Shown: piece after piece, positions 33,321-45,539 of the stretch
Numbering within the stretch: position 1 is the stretch's first letter
How the letters are laid out: each line of letters opens with the position of its first letter
Assembly (NCBI GenBank): GCA_029851415.1
Contig: CM056741.1
Location: 85,078,282-85,142,281 of the forward strand
DNA from: Eretmocerus hayati
Lineage: Eukaryota; Arthropoda; Insecta; Hymenoptera; Aphelinidae
Length of the DNA stretch: 64,000 nt
Direction: 5' to 3'
The notes under the pieces: generated by a model
Seen by the model: only the letters and a program-made list of their open reading frames with translations
Told to the model about the DNA's origin: nothing
Database searches by the model: none
Translations under genes and position numbers: made by a program

Positions 33321-33984
33321 AGTACGTTGTCTCTGGTTACCCGGGCAGAGTCACCCTCCAAGGTACGGGTGCCCTGGGCGAGATGTGGTTGTGTGTAGCA
33401 CCCGCGTACCCAGCGACTGCTGGTAGAAGTCTGGGTCACTCACCACTGATCACTCACAGTCATTCTGGACCACCCGCGGCGCGATCACTAGGCCCTTACT
33501 GGGCGGACTCCTGGAGCACGCACGTGGCGAATTTTATATACCGATGTACAGGGAGGTCTGCTACAGGCGGCTGCCATCCTAAGATTGCCGGCCGGCGACG
33601 CGCATCGCGGCTTCCTCTTGCCCGCGCGAGCGCCACGCCGTCCGACGCGACGGGCCGGCAAGTGCTGCCACCACCTCGGTGTCGGGAGTTGCTGACCCGT
33701 TCGAGAATTGCCTGTAGTCTCCTCCTCTCGTCACCTCGGGTAAACCTCGGAAGAAAAGTTGGACATAAAAGATTAGTCCTAAATTCACTCTGCCCGAGGT
33801 GACGACGAGGCTTTGACGAGAGGAGACGAAAAACGTGCTGCAACGTCCACGTTGCAAGCCATCTCCGATGTAGATTCATCTCCAGGCCATCGACGTAGGT
33901 GACGTCGTGAGTAAGCGGAGGGAGAGCTAGCAGCGTCACAGCTGTCGTGCTGCTATTGCCCGGTGAGTCTCAATACTCAACACA

Positions 33985-35060
33985 TGTGTATATGTAACGT
34001 GCAAAGTCCGAAATTGAGCACTCCGGGAAGTGCACGACAATGGTTCGTGCAAAGCCCGATATACTGAGCTTCGCACACAGAATCGGTCTGGGGTCTGTCA
34101 ATCTTCAGACGTGAGTCGGGGAATCTCTGGTAATAATTCAAATAATATTCACAGCAGTTAGTCTTACGAGAACAATCACAGGAATCAGTCGTACGAGAAC
34201 AATCACAGCGAGACGGATTCGGGATGTTCGGGAAACGGAACCATGGATCAAAATAGCGCTGAATCAATTGTCATTTGGATGAAAATTCACATTTGGAACC
34301 AGACATGGAGGACTCCATCGAATATGCTGATACAACTTGGGTAACTCCATGTAATATTGAATATGTTCAAGGTTACATGGAGACAAATTCCTGAAATTAT
34401 CCATTCCCATTATTTTATTTAAATGAACACTATAGAATTTTTCAACACGAGAGTTGCTTCGCTAGTTACACTAGTATTTTCCACTTCCGCGGCGTTATTG
34501 ATTTCATGGAATCCTCTATGTCCGGTTTCGACGCAAATTTCCATCAAAATATCAAAAATTCCTGATAGCTTCCTGATAAAATTCCTAGTAACTCACTTGG
34601 TAACCATCAGGACACCCGCAATAAGACTTTGATAGCCTACGGCACTGTTGATGAAACTGCTATCATCTTTCAACACAATCGAGTCAATTTTAGGCATGAA
34701 AATCAGTGCTATTTCGATGCATAATTCCGTATTCGAGATTAGTTTTGCTGAGATAGGTCTCGTGAGACTGACTGCTGTATGCATTATTTGAATCAGTGCC
34801 AGAAATTCCTCGACTCACGTCTGGAGATTATAGATCGCAGACCGATTCTGTGTGGGAAGCTCGGTATATCGAGCTTTGTATAACAAGAGTTGTGCAGAGT
34901 CCAGTCCTGACTTTGCATAAGAATTCTCTGTAGAAGCCCGATGCATCAGACCTTGCACAGCTTGCATTGTGCGAAGCCTGATCCACCGGGCTTTGCACAA
35001 ACCACCGTTGTGTACTTCCCGGAGTGCACAATTTCGGAATTTGCATATATATGGTAGTCT
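33985..35060. mobile_element. Foldback element with asymmetrical arms
   Basis: Left arm 33,985-34,190 and right arm about 34,755-35,060 are inverted copies (CCGAAATTGAGCACTCCGGG against its complement; CACACAGAATCGGTCTG; TTCAGACGTGAGTCG). The right arm has ~105 extra bp of short palindromic units around GCAAAGCCCG/CGGGCTTYGC. No transposase. Confidence 0.68.
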
Positions 35061-35156
35061 CTCTCCGTCTTGACAATCACACTCATTGCACCTATTGTAG
35101 TCGGTAGGACGAATATTTGTATACACGAGTAAGTTCCGCAGTTTTCGGCGTGTATA

Positions 35157-35329
35157 CAGTACTCCCTCGTTATTACGAACTCGGTTAATACGAATTCCTC
35201 GTTAATACGAAGCCATCTCTCGGTCCCTCCAGCGTTGAACTCATGTAATTCCCTCGTAATCACGAAATCCCTTGTTATAACGAACCAAAAACTTGGTCCC
35301 TTTAACTTCGTATCAACGAGGGAGTACTG
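35157..35329. mobile_element. pogo/Tigger-like MITE
   Basis: 173 bp with TIRs CAGTACTCCCTCGTTATTAC and its near-perfect complement, flanked by TA (35,155-35,156; 35,330-35,331). The ends match the CAGTANTCCCTCGTTA pattern of pogo/Tigger elements. Internal TTAATACGAA repeats. Non-coding. Confidence 0.9.
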
Positions 35330-35331
35330 TA

Positions 35332-36860
35332 TAGCATTCAGCTGTTGTCATTAGCCGAGGAACAGTATTTATTATGTTCTGTACTGACTCAGATCAGCGC
35401 TCGCTAATGGAACTTTCTGTATCCTTGTGTTCACTCGTCCGTGAATATGATTTCACTTATTTTCAGAAGCAGAATTTGTATAACGTAGATATCTCGCATA
35501 TCCATTCACAGCTTATCAGCAATGTTCGATGCATGAAAAGCATGGTTTGTCGCACTAAGGTTGTGCATTCATACTTTGAGGCATGCATGCATATTCTGCT
35601 CATGCCGTTGTTTGTGAGGGTGCGGTCGCTCGTGAGCTCGGCACTAAGGTTGTGGTTTAGGTCGGTAAATTGTCAACTCATCGTAGAACTTCATCCCATG
35701 GTGAATATGAGAAATGATAGAGTACGAGTAATCTTTTTGCCGTACATGTGGGAGCTAGTCAACTTTTGCGGTAGAAATCTTGAATTCAGCTCACCTATTC
35801 CTGTCCGAGACATCAAAACTCCGTCGCATATCACCGTATCTATTTTCTGATGTTTTACTTGATCGTTGAATTATGTTCGATTGCATAATACGACCTTAAA
35901 AGTTTACACCATGAACACGATTCATAGTGGATTCATTTCATTGACTCGAGAGGCACCTATAATATTGTCAGTTGTATTGCGAATCTTGTGGTGCTGAAGC
36001 ATCATGATGAATTTGGTTGCTGATCAATCAAGTAATGGTTTGAATATTCAGCTAACAGAATGCTGCTGCTCCGATAGAGTATGTGAGATCCATCAAAAAT
36101 CAATGTGCTCTCTCTAACATGCTGAATCAAGAAAATTTTGGTGAAACATGGTTCAAGAACTCCGCCTCGTGGGAGAGCAATTACAGTAATAATCATGGGA
36201 GAATATTCAGTTTGATTATGCGAGAGAAATGTTCACGAGTCGTAGAAAATTGCGATTTGATTCTATTTCATTGCTAGGAAAATGTACTCATTGTCATCTG
36301 GCCACGCGCAATCCTTTTTCGTGGGAATAAGGAACTTTTATCTTTCTCAATTTGAATTTTAACAGACAGACGAGGTACATTTTATGAAGTAATCATTGTT
36401 CCCGAAATTATTCATATGCGCAAACTCCCAGTAATGAATTATTGTAAATCGTTCAATATTTGCAACGATTCAAACGCTGCGGAAGAAGCCGAGCGACATG
36501 TCCGAGCGTGCCCGAGCGCCCGATCGCATGTGTTGTATCTGTGTATCATGTTCATAATGACGTTCAAAACGAATAACTTCATCAACACACCAAATCTGAT
36601 GATGAATGATACTCTCAGAGTTGACAAAAATTACAGAGATCACGGAGTGATGGCTATTGCCGACTTGCGAGTCTTGTCGTCATCGTGCGGATCCCGAAAT
36701 CGAGTCTAACCTCAAATGTCGTGCGGTCGACGGAGCGGACGACGCGCGGCTGAGCATCCGCAGCAGCGAAGCAAATTAACATGGGATGAGAGCCTTTAAG
36801 ATTCCTCTCGGTCCAGCATCCTGGCAATCGTGACGTCACGATTGTCCGACCAATAGAAAT
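35332..36860. other. No recognisable element; one unassigned ORF
   Basis: A 158-codon plus-strand ORF (35,374-35,850) is longer than most chance ORFs here but matches no family I recognise, and no splice or promoter signal supports it. Confidence 0.3.
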
Positions 36861-36898
36861 CCCATGGAAGAATTTGCCGATGGTGAACATACGGCCCG

Positions 36899-37060
36899 CC
36901 ACCGGCTCGATACTGGATACCAGTACTGGCTTGATGAGCGATGGGCCACGTTTCGCCCAATGCCGATTTGATAACAATAAGCCAACACTGGCCTCATCAA
37001 TTACAACAATGGCTGGCGGTATTGCACCAACTGTGGCTAACGGTGTTGCGCCAACGTTGG
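36899..37060. repeat. Left subterminal repeat cluster
   Basis: Short palindrome-like motifs in both orientations: CCAGTACTGGC, GCCAACACTGGCC, CACCAACTGTGGC, GCCAACGTTGGG. Confidence 0.65.
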
Positions 37061-39224
37061 GAATTATTTTTATATCGACTAACTGCGGCTAACCTTCAAT
37101 GTATTTGCTTTGATAAGTGTTTGGTTTTTGGAACGCGAAATTACGCTGCAGTTACGTTGAAATATGTTTTCGCTCAGTGCTTACGAGCGTGTCAAAAAAT
37201 GCAGGAGCTTGAAACGCCCAAGATCTTGGAGTAGTCTTTGTTCTATCGCAAGCAGTGCAAGTGAAAAAACTCCTCGGAAAATCACATCTACAATCTCGGA
37301 GGCAACAATCAAGCGAGCCGAAAATTTGCGGTGCGATACCCTCCTCTTCTCCGGTGTTGGTGTTGAAGAAGCTTTTGAGGTCACACCCATCAGGTATGTT
37401 ACTCGCGTTAATTCCGTTCTCGCCTTGGGCGCCTGAAGGTAAAGCCCACAATAATGCACTTCTATTTTTGGTCACATAGGTTAGAATAATTTTGCCACAG
37501 TAGTCTGGAGACAATAATATATAAGAGTAGGAGCATTGAGATCCAGCTCATCTAGCAATGTGTCTGATTAATTGATTATTATCAGTTTTTCATTTGAGCC
37601 TCTTGACCAAATATTGACTGCGTATTTTTTGTATTTTAAAGAAAAATGACGGGTGATCTTAGATGCAATCAAAGTTTGATCAAATTCAAATGATTCGTTA
37701 TAACTGATTTTACCTCATTTCCAGGAATCTTCAGAATGATGGAAATTCTAGCCGTAGCAGCAGTAGTGCCACTAAAGAAACCAGTGACAGTTCAACAGTT
37801 GAGTCATCTCGTGGTGAAATAAATGCAAGCATCAACATTGAAGAGGTTTGATTTCGTTGTACATCATATCTGCCTATTCTCCAAAATTTATCAGTTTCAA
37901 ATAATCCATGCAATAAAAGAGAAATTAAATCGACAAAATTCTCACATTAGACTATGTGCAAATTGGGAGGAATTTCTCAAATTTCTCTAACAAGTTTTTC
38001 GTCACTCCATAGGCTACGTCACTCCATAGGCTCAATCACGACTCATTCATAGAACTGTCATGGAATTTCATCGATGCATCACTCTTTTACTGATCGAAAA
38101 TTGATGATTATAATTTTACGTCGGACAGGCACTGGGGAATGAGCGTCTGAGTTTCCGAGATAAGCTGCAAGTTTGGTGCTTGAATAATATATTCACATTG
38201 AGAAACAAAGCTATCACCGAGCTCTTGCAGGTATTGAGAGACGAAGGTTTAGAAGATCTCCCAAAAACTGCAGAAACACTTCTGAAGACCAAACGATTCC
38301 CAAATAATACAAAAATAATGGAAACTTCGAAAAAGAATAATGGCATGTACACCTATTTCGGGATAAAGGAAGTTTTGACCGCGATGTTTGGAGATCTCAA
38401 ATACAACAAGAAAACAATCGAGATTCTTGTGATTCTGTCTCAAGAAAATTGAGTCGAGATGGAATTGAAATATCAGGGGAGACTTACAATTTCAAAATAT
38501 CTGGAATCATCGGTGATACTCCAGCTCGAGCTTTTCTTAAGCAGTGCAAAGGCCATACCGGTTTTTACGCATGTGAGAGATGCACTACTCGAGGAAGAAC
38601 AGTGAATAAGAGAAGAGTTTTCCCCGAAATGAATGCCCCTCTAAGGACTAAGGAATCTTTTCAGTCTCAAGCTCAGAAAGAACATCACCATGCCGTCTCT
38701 CCATTACTGAGAATAACTTATTTAGACCCCGTCCTGGATGTATTTCTTGAGTCGATGCATATGTTCTTTCTCAATATTTCGAAGGATCTTTTCGAAAAAC
38801 TAGTCGACGATCGCAGAATTTTGAGATTGAGCCCCAAGCAGAAGAAAGAATTGAAAGAATCACTCATGGGATTATCAGCAGGTATTACCATGGAATTTCA
38901 GAGGAAAAAATTTGACATCTTAGAGTAAAAAAAGTGGAAAGCAACTCAGTATCTTTTCATCTTGCTGTATGTCTTCCCATTTCTCTTCAAGAATTATGTA
39001 ACCACAAACAGATACAAACACTTGTTGCTCTTATTCGTGGCAAGTCGAATTTTGTTCAGCGAGGAGCATGCCGTAAGCAAAGTGGATTACGCTGATGCTC
39101 TGTTGAAGAAATTTTTTAAGCTTATGCCCAGCTTCTACGGCGAAGACTCCCAGATTGTGACTTTCCATGACCTCATACATGTTTGTGACGATGTCAAACG
39201 AATGAAAGCTCCTTTGTCTAGGTA

Positions 39225-39740
39225 CACGGTCATTCAAAACTATAGGTAAGCCCGGAAAGAGGTTGAAGATCTTGCTTGCCCGGTTCCAATCGCGTAGGCA
39301 AAATTAGGATTGGGGCCCTGGTCATTTTGAGAATCAATTTTGAATGCCGTCTTGTTTTGAAGCCTCGACCGTCTCGCGCACGCGTCTCCCCAGCTCTTGC
39401 GTTGGCGTCTTGCGTCTCGCGTCCGCTGCTTTTCTTCGATTGCATTCCGTCGCCGCGACGAGCAATCTTGCGAGAGTGAAAAGTAAGCCTAACAGTCGCG
39501 TGGTCGTACCTGATGCGAAGGTTGCTCGTCGCAGCGACGAATTGCAATTGATTGCAATCGAGGAAAAGCAGCCGGAGACCCGAGACGCGAGACGGTTGTG
39601 TACTTATGAGGGGTTATGGTCCGCGTGTATTTTCCGTTCGTGGCTGCTGTATTTTTGTTCCAAGTCATTATGCGTAATGACACTTTTCTCGCTTTGCCAT
39701 GGGCATCGTGTAATAAGTGATGCATCTTTTAGTCGGCGAT
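39225..39740. repeat. Left TIR of the 8.6-kb element
   Basis: Contains an internal ~190-bp imperfect palindrome (about 39,405-39,595, GTCGCCGCGACGAGCAATC pairing with TTGCTCGTCGCAGCGAC) so each TIR can itself fold. Confidence 0.88.
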
Positions 39741-40029
39741 TGAGGCGGCATCAGTTGTGCTGGGCGCTGGCATATGTCTCAACATTGGACACAGCTGTCT
39801 CGCGGGCCACGTGTACCTTAGCGGCAGTGCGGATTGGTGCGGATCATCGCACAGCATGTCGCACATCCAGCTAAAATTCCAGGATGTTTCTGAAATAGAT
39901 TTGTATTTCAGGAAACTGCTGCTGTACTTCGCACTGCCACCGAAAAAGTGTTTGGTGCGCGGGAGTGTAAGAAGGGCAAAAGCTCCAACAAATTTTTTTC
40001 ATGATCAATATTCATACACAAGTTCAGGA

Positions 40030-41070
40030 TTGAGTGCAGTTTTCAATAGTTTCAACTACCTATTCAGGAAAAAGTGATCTCAAACATTGATCTGTGATTG
40101 AAATCATTTGTGCAGTCATATAGAACATCATTATATGAATTCATTTTGGAAACTGAATCTACCTTTCTCACATCTAGCTATAGCAGTATACTTCAAGTTT
40201 ATCAAAAAAAGTAGCCCTCATGTGATGGTGTCATTCATCACTCCATAGATAACTTTAATGACCGGTCAAAGTTGAGATGCCCTATTTTCTCAACGAGTAT
40301 TTGAACAGACCTTGAATACAAACACTGATTGAAAAACAAACTTTTATGAAGCTTGTCGTTGTCAGACCTTTGCACATAAAACATCCAAACTTCAAGACAG
40401 ATTGTTTTTCAAGCGAAGTTTGCATTCAAGGTCTGAATCATATGCACTTTGCAATAGAGTTCAAAGTACCAGTCAAGAAGATATTGCACCTCAACCTCCA
40501 ACAGTTGGAAGTTGGATCTGCTTGCTCACATCTCAATAGTTTAAAAGCATTGGGAAAGATGGCCCCCAAGTGATGGTGTTTTCAATCATTCAACAGATGA
40601 AGTGAATCCCCAGATGAAGATTGAGGTGCACTACCTTCTCAAGACCAAACTGAGTTGAAGCTTGGCAATACTGTGCATGGAAGTTGGATAACGACAAGCT
40701 CCATGACAGTTTCTTTTCCAATCAGTGTTTGTTTGCAATTTCTGAATTGGTTAGAGCTTTCAATAGTTCCAACTAATTGTTGAGAGAATAGTGAACCTCA
40801 AACATTGACCGGTGTCTGAATTCATCAAGCGAAATATGAATAACCATCATTACATGAAGTCATTCTGTAAACTGTAACTACCGTGCCCCTATCTAACTAC
40901 TTTTTAAGTTTCAAGAAAGGTATTACTCATGTGTTTGTGTAATTCACCCCTCCACAGATAGACTAAATGATCGGTCAGAGTTTGAGGTGTAATATTTTCT
41001 CAACTAGTATCTGGATCTATTGAAAGCTGCATTCATTTCAGACCTTGAACACAAACACTGATTTATTTTC
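40030..41070. repeat. Diverged ~350-bp tandem repeat, about three units
   Basis: CTCAAACATTGA (40,079; 40,796), GTGATGGTGT or variants (40,220; 40,571; 40,930) and CTTGAATACAAACACTGATT or CTTGAACACAAACACTGATT (40,312; 41,044) mark repeating units. The middle unit is the most diverged. Confidence 0.6.
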
Positions 41071-42529
41071 ATTCTGTTGTAATTTTTATTTTATTTGATG
41101 ATTGGTTTTTATTTCATTTTTTCTATTTTCTTTAGGAAACAGCAGCCTAAAAAATCGTTACTCATCTCTCTTATGATGGATGTACAATATCCATCGTCAG
41201 CTATACATAAGAAATGATTGCCAATTATTTTGCATACTCAAAGAGCCAAGTAATGTCAACACGAAGAGATGAGCATTAAATTTGGATAACTTGAATCCCA
41301 ATCACATATTGGAAGAACTCAGTCCTGTAGTTTTTCACCGGCTGAAATCGAGTAAAGTAGGCGTACCTGATACGCCCCTGCGTCCTAAGCCGTTTTGCCT
41401 ATAATTGGGGCCTATTAATATCTTGCAGCGTGCCTCAGCTCATGTTGAATCTTGCTTCAAGACCCTTAAAGCAAGCCAAAGTAAGCTCGAATTCAACCAA
41501 CCAGAGCCGAGCTATAACGATTTTCCCAAAAAGTGACTCTTGCTGAGTTCGCGAGAGGGCGTACACAACATGCCCTATTCGTCAACACAATGTCAATCGG
41601 CATTGAAGTGCATATGACCGTTTCTTCGCCGTGAAATCAATCGCCAAAAACCCTATTTTCGACGTATTTTGACGTGATACATACGTTCCGAGTGGTAACA
41701 AAGTTGTACTGCACGCACTTCACGGATAACCACATGGGGGGCATGTTGGGCACACGTCAATGTTGTCTTTCATTATTTTCCACCGATGAGCTCTCACAAT
41801 CGATCCGAACTCAAGTTTTGGAACTCTTAAAAGGGATTTCGAAGTTTCGAGACAAGGAATCGAATGCGCCAAAGTGCAATTGACTATTGAGATTGTTGGT
41901 AATAAGATAATTTGGCACCGGTTTCACTAAACATTATTTCATCAATCGACATCGCAAAAACTCACTTCGAACCATTTGCAATTTGAGCTGGGCCAAATCA
42001 CTCATTTTCTCATATTCTAGCATAAACGTGAAAAAATTTACGGGGGTGTCAAAGAGTCCCCATTCCCGAGATCGGCATGCCAGTATCGGACTTGATTTGT
42101 ATAAGTTACTCGATAAATACTCAGTTTTCGCAAAAATTCCGATAAATAACATAAAGATAGCTAGTAAATTGTGAATTCATCAAATCTTTTTGATTATCAT
42201 ACTAAGTATCTTGGCTGATTCGGGAACTCATATCGGAAGCTACAAAATGAGCCCACATACGCGTGATTTGAGCGATTTGGAGCCGAGTAATCAGATATTC
42301 AGACGCGTAATTACCGTGAGACACAACGAATAAATGGGTGAAATTGCAACTACACATTGTAACAATTTATTTCATCCCTGCGGGTACGAGGAACTTTGTG
42401 TATCCAGAAAAGTAGAAAAAGAGTATCCCGAATAAGAACCCGTATCTCGTGGATTCACGAGAATAGAAAATCGTACTCGCGTGGATCACAATCGCGCTCC
42501 GAAGTTCATGAGTACGAGACAAAAACTCA
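41071..42529. other. No recognisable feature
   Basis: Interior of the 8.6-kb element; only short ORFs and no clear repeats. Confidence 0.45.
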
Positions 42530-42682
42530 CAGCCCAGACCATGCTAGCAAATTACCCGAGTGGTACCGAGAAATCAACAAATGCTCCCGCAAAGCTTAAG
42601 ATCACATCTCAGGATCACTAACTTGTAGTCCGATCATTCACTTTATCCCCCTTTGTACGATGGAAATTTTCGCGGGTCCCAC
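42530..42682 (+). repeat. Direct repeat flanking the minisatellite, left copy
   Basis: About 85-90% identical to 45,389-45,539, from CAGCCCAG through GGTCCCAC. Not LTR-like: no TG/CA ends. Confidence 0.82.
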
Positions 42683-43269
42683 TTCTTCTTCATTCATTCG
42701 AGATAAAACAAGTCTTCGAAACAATCAAATCCTCAAGGGGTGAGTATATTCTTCCTTAATGTAGAATCAAGAAGATCAGATGCCAGCGCGAGAAAGAGCC
42801 CAGGTTTGGAATTCTAGTTGCTGTATGAACATTGTTGTTTGGATGAGTAGAAATTAGCCATGCGACTATTATTGTAAGTTCCGTGGGCACCACTCTATCG
42901 CGCTAAGGGTATATTATGTGTAGAGTGCCATGAAACTCTCCGAGATGCGTATACTGACTTTTAGGTTCGCACCTAAGGGCCAATAAATATCAAAACATCT
43001 GAGCGAGAACAATTCTTCTACTTTGATTTTTTTTTATTTTACGCAATTCCAATCTCTCTACGGGATTATTTTGCGGACTTGTTAAGTGTACGTGTTGTGT
43101 GTGTAAACTGTGTAGGTGTCAGTGTAGAATCCTCTGCATTTGCCCGGGATTGATTAGCCCGTGAGGCAGGGGAAAACTTCTTTGTGAAGAAGAAAACCCG
43201 CCCCAGAGAATCCGGTGCATTTATCGCGCCACTAATTGGGCCTAGATCACTCGCAACCACGAGGATCTA

Positions 43270-43301
43270 GTATTAGCCCTTGCAACTGCAAGGGCTAATA
43301 C
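43270..43301. other. Perfect 15-bp-stem hairpin
   Basis: GTATTAGCCCTTGCA, a 2-bp loop, and its exact complement. Confidence 0.9.
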
Positions 43302-43399
43302 CGAATCAGTGACACTTCACATCTCCCGAACACATTGCAAAGTCGTGAGCTACAGTCAACCGATCAGAAGAATCAGCAAGTTTGGGTTTGTTAGACCGG

Positions 43400-43525
43400 G
43401 ATGGAGACCGGTCACACCGGTCACCCATCCAAGTACTAACCACGCCCAACGTTGCTTAACTTCAATGATCGGAAGAGCTGGCGCTCCACAACCCCGGCAC
43501 TGCATCGGTGCTCTTCTACTTTGAT
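43400..43525 (-). ncRNA. 5S rRNA-derived sequence (SINE3-like or pseudogene)
   Basis: On the minus strand, 43,474-43,419 carries the 5S core: TTCCGATCATTGAAGTTAAG, then CAACGTTGGGCGTGGTTAGT, then ACTTGGATGGGTGACC. This spans the internal pol III promoter of 5S genes. The sequence before the core matches 5S only in scraps (GCACCGATG), and the part after it does not match. It is therefore a 5S-derived relic, possibly a SINE3 head, not a working 5S gene. Confidence 0.7.
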
Positions 43526-43627
43526 GCGTGTATGATGAGAATAGATGAAACCCGAGCGGGAACATTCCTACGTCGTCTCTAATATTTTTGCAAACGAATT
43601 CAGGGCCACATGTCACTTCCATAATTC

Positions 43628-45365
43628 CACATCTACTGTTGATACGGTCCTGCACAGGTCTCCGACGAGTGCCGACGTTGTCCTGTACCGGTCCTCGACG
43701 AGTGTCGATGTGGTCCCGCACAGGTTCCCGACAAGTGTCCATGTGGTCCTGTACCGGTCCCCGACGAGTGTCGATGTGGTCCCATACCGGTTCCCGACGA
43801 GTGTCGACGTTGACCTGTACCGGTCCTTGATGAGTCTCGATTTGGTCCTGTTGCGGTCCATAATAAGTGTCTGGTCCTGTACCGATCCTCGGCTACTGTT
43901 GATACAGCTCTTCACCGGTCCTCGACGAGTGTCGATGTGGTCCTTTTTCTGTCCCCGATGGGTATCGATGTGGTCCTGCACCGGTTCTCGACGAGTGTCG
44001 ATGTGGCCTTGTTCTGGTCTTCGATGAGTCTTGATGTGGTCCTGTCTCGATGAGTGTCTGATCCTGTACCGATCCTCGTCGAGTGTCAATGTGGTCTTGT
44101 ACCACTCCTTGATGAGTCTCGATTTTGTCCTGTTGCGGTCCTTAATGAGTGTCTGGCCCTGTACCGATCCTCGGCTACTGTTGATACGGCCATGTACCAG
44201 TCCTCGACGAGTGTCGATGTGGTCCTATTTCGGTCCCCGATGGGTGTCGAAGTGGACCTGTACCGGTCCTTGACGGGTGTCGATGTGATCCCGGACAGGT
44301 CCCCGACGAGTGTCGACGTTGACCTGTACCGGTCCTTGATGAGTCTCGATTTGGCCCTGTTGCGGTCCTTAATGAGTGTCTGGTCCTGTACCGATCCTCG
44401 GCTACTGTTGACACGGCTCTGGACCGGTCCTCGACGAGTGTCGATGTGGTCCTATTTCAGTCCCCACACTGAAAAACTTGTGGTGCAGAAGTGCACCACG
44501 AAATCGCGTCGGCGCGCGCAGCACACTGTGGTGCAGATTTGCAGCACACCGTGCAGCGACTCTGCACCACTGTGCTACAGTAACGCGGCACAGAGGCATG
44601 CTGATCTCCTCTGTACCTCGTTACTGTAGCACAGTGGTGCAGATTTGCAGCACACCGTGTAGCGACTCTGCACCACAGCGTGCTGCGCGCGCCGACGCGA
44701 TTTCGTGGTGCACTTCTGCACCACAAGTTTTTCAGTGCATAGGTGTCGATGTGGTCCTGTACCGGTCCTTGACGAGTGTCGATGTGGTCCCGCACAGGTC
44801 CCCGACGAGTGTCGGTGTGGTCCTGTTTTGGTCTTCGATGAGCCTCGATGTGGTCCTGTTACGGTCCTCGATGAGTGTCAGGTCCTGTACTGGTCTTCTG
44901 TCACTGTTGACACGGTTCTGCATCGGTCCTCGACGAGTGTCGATGTGGTCCTGTTTCGGTCCCCGACAAGTGTCGACGTGGTTCTGTACCGGTCCTCGAC
45001 GACTGCCGATGTGATTCCGCACAGGTACCCGACGAGTGTTGACGTTGTCCTTTACCGGTCCTCGACGAGTACGGATGTGGTCCTGTGATGGTCCTAGACG
45101 ATTGTCTGGTCCTGTACCGGTCCTCGGCGAGTGTTGATGTGGCATTGTTTCGGACCTCGATGAGTCTCGATGTGGTCCTATCACGGTCCTCGATGAGTCT
45201 CGATTTGGTACTGTTGCGGTCCTTAATGAGTGTCTGGTCCTGTACCGGTCCTCTGCTACTGTTGATACGGTCCTGCATCGGTCCTCGACGAGTATCGATC
45301 TGGTCCTGTTACGGTCCTAGTGTCGATCTGGCCCCGTACCAATCTTCGGTGTGTGTTGATCTGGC
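43628..45365. repeat. 33-bp minisatellite with higher-order structure
   Basis: About 44 units around GTCGATGTGGTCCTGTACCG followed by GTCCTCGACGAGT. The 33-bp period equals 11 codons, so long ORFs arise on both strands (plus: TSVDVVLYRSP-like; minus: RHSSRTGTGPH-like). A variant unit CTACTGTTGATACGGT recurs every ~230-350 bp (43,631; 43,891; 44,173; 44,401; 44,904; 45,256), a higher-order repeat. Interrupted by a MITE at 44,467-44,737. Confidence 0.93.
44467..44737. mobile_element. 271-bp near-perfect palindromic MITE
   Basis: Ends CACTGAAAAACTTGTGGTGC and its complement; the arms pair almost to the centre. Flanked by CA on both sides (44,465-44,466; 44,738-44,739). The minisatellite continues on both sides. 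CACTG ends with a 2-bp duplication suit a CACTA-type family. Confidence 0.88.
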
Positions 45366-45388
45366 CTCGTACCGTTTGCTAGTATGGC

Positions 45389-45539
45389 CAGCCCAGGCCA
45401 TGCTGGCAAATTACCCGAATGGTACCGGGAAATCAACAAATGCTCCCGAAAAGCTAAAGATCAAATCTTAGGATCACTAATTCGGTAGTTCGACCATCCA
45501 CTTCATCCCCCGTTGCGTGGAAATTTCCGCCGGTCCCAC
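45389..45539 (+). repeat. Direct repeat flanking the minisatellite, right copy
   Basis: Second copy of 42,530-42,682, directly after the last minisatellite units. Confidence 0.82.

Larger units (their letters stand above)
25251..33856 (-). mobile_element. Gypsy-like LTR retrotransposon without visible pol
   Basis: Two LTRs in direct orientation (25,251-26,702; 31,406-33,856), differing by a few percent, are flanked by AGCC (25,247-25,250; 33,857-33,860), a 4-bp duplication typical of Ty3/Gypsy-type integrases. On the minus strand the first internal bases after the upstream LTR are TGGCGATCCTGCC, a primer binding site, and the purine run before the downstream LTR is a polypurine tract. The ~4.7-kb interior has gag-like fragments but no RT, RNase H or integrase motif, so it would depend on a partner. 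One LTR carries a 972-bp LINE insertion. Confidence 0.88.
31406..33856 (-). repeat. 5' LTR (in element orientation), interrupted
   Basis: Starts TGTAACGTGGGG and ends in the same palindrome as the other LTR (33,839-33,856). It is longer only because of the insertion at 32,298-33,269. Confidence 0.9.

Noticed and set aside
34000..35060. CRISPR-like array of short palindromic units
   Set aside because: Units are contiguous and part of a foldback arm; there are no unique spacers, and the genome is eukaryotic.
35374..35850. 158-aa ORF as a gene
   Set aside because: No recognised motif, codon-use support or neighbouring signals; kept only as a note in the region entry.
43400..43525. Functional 5S rRNA gene
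   Set aside because: Only the central core matches; the 5' and 3' portions that form stem I do not pair.
43628..45365. Long ORFs (120-190 aa) on both strands as protein-coding genes
   Set aside because: They arise from a 33-bp repeat without stop codons; there is no start context, splice signal or family match.
42530..45539. Direct repeats as LTRs of a small retrotransposon
   Set aside because: No TG/CA ends, primer site or target duplication, and the interior is minisatellite.
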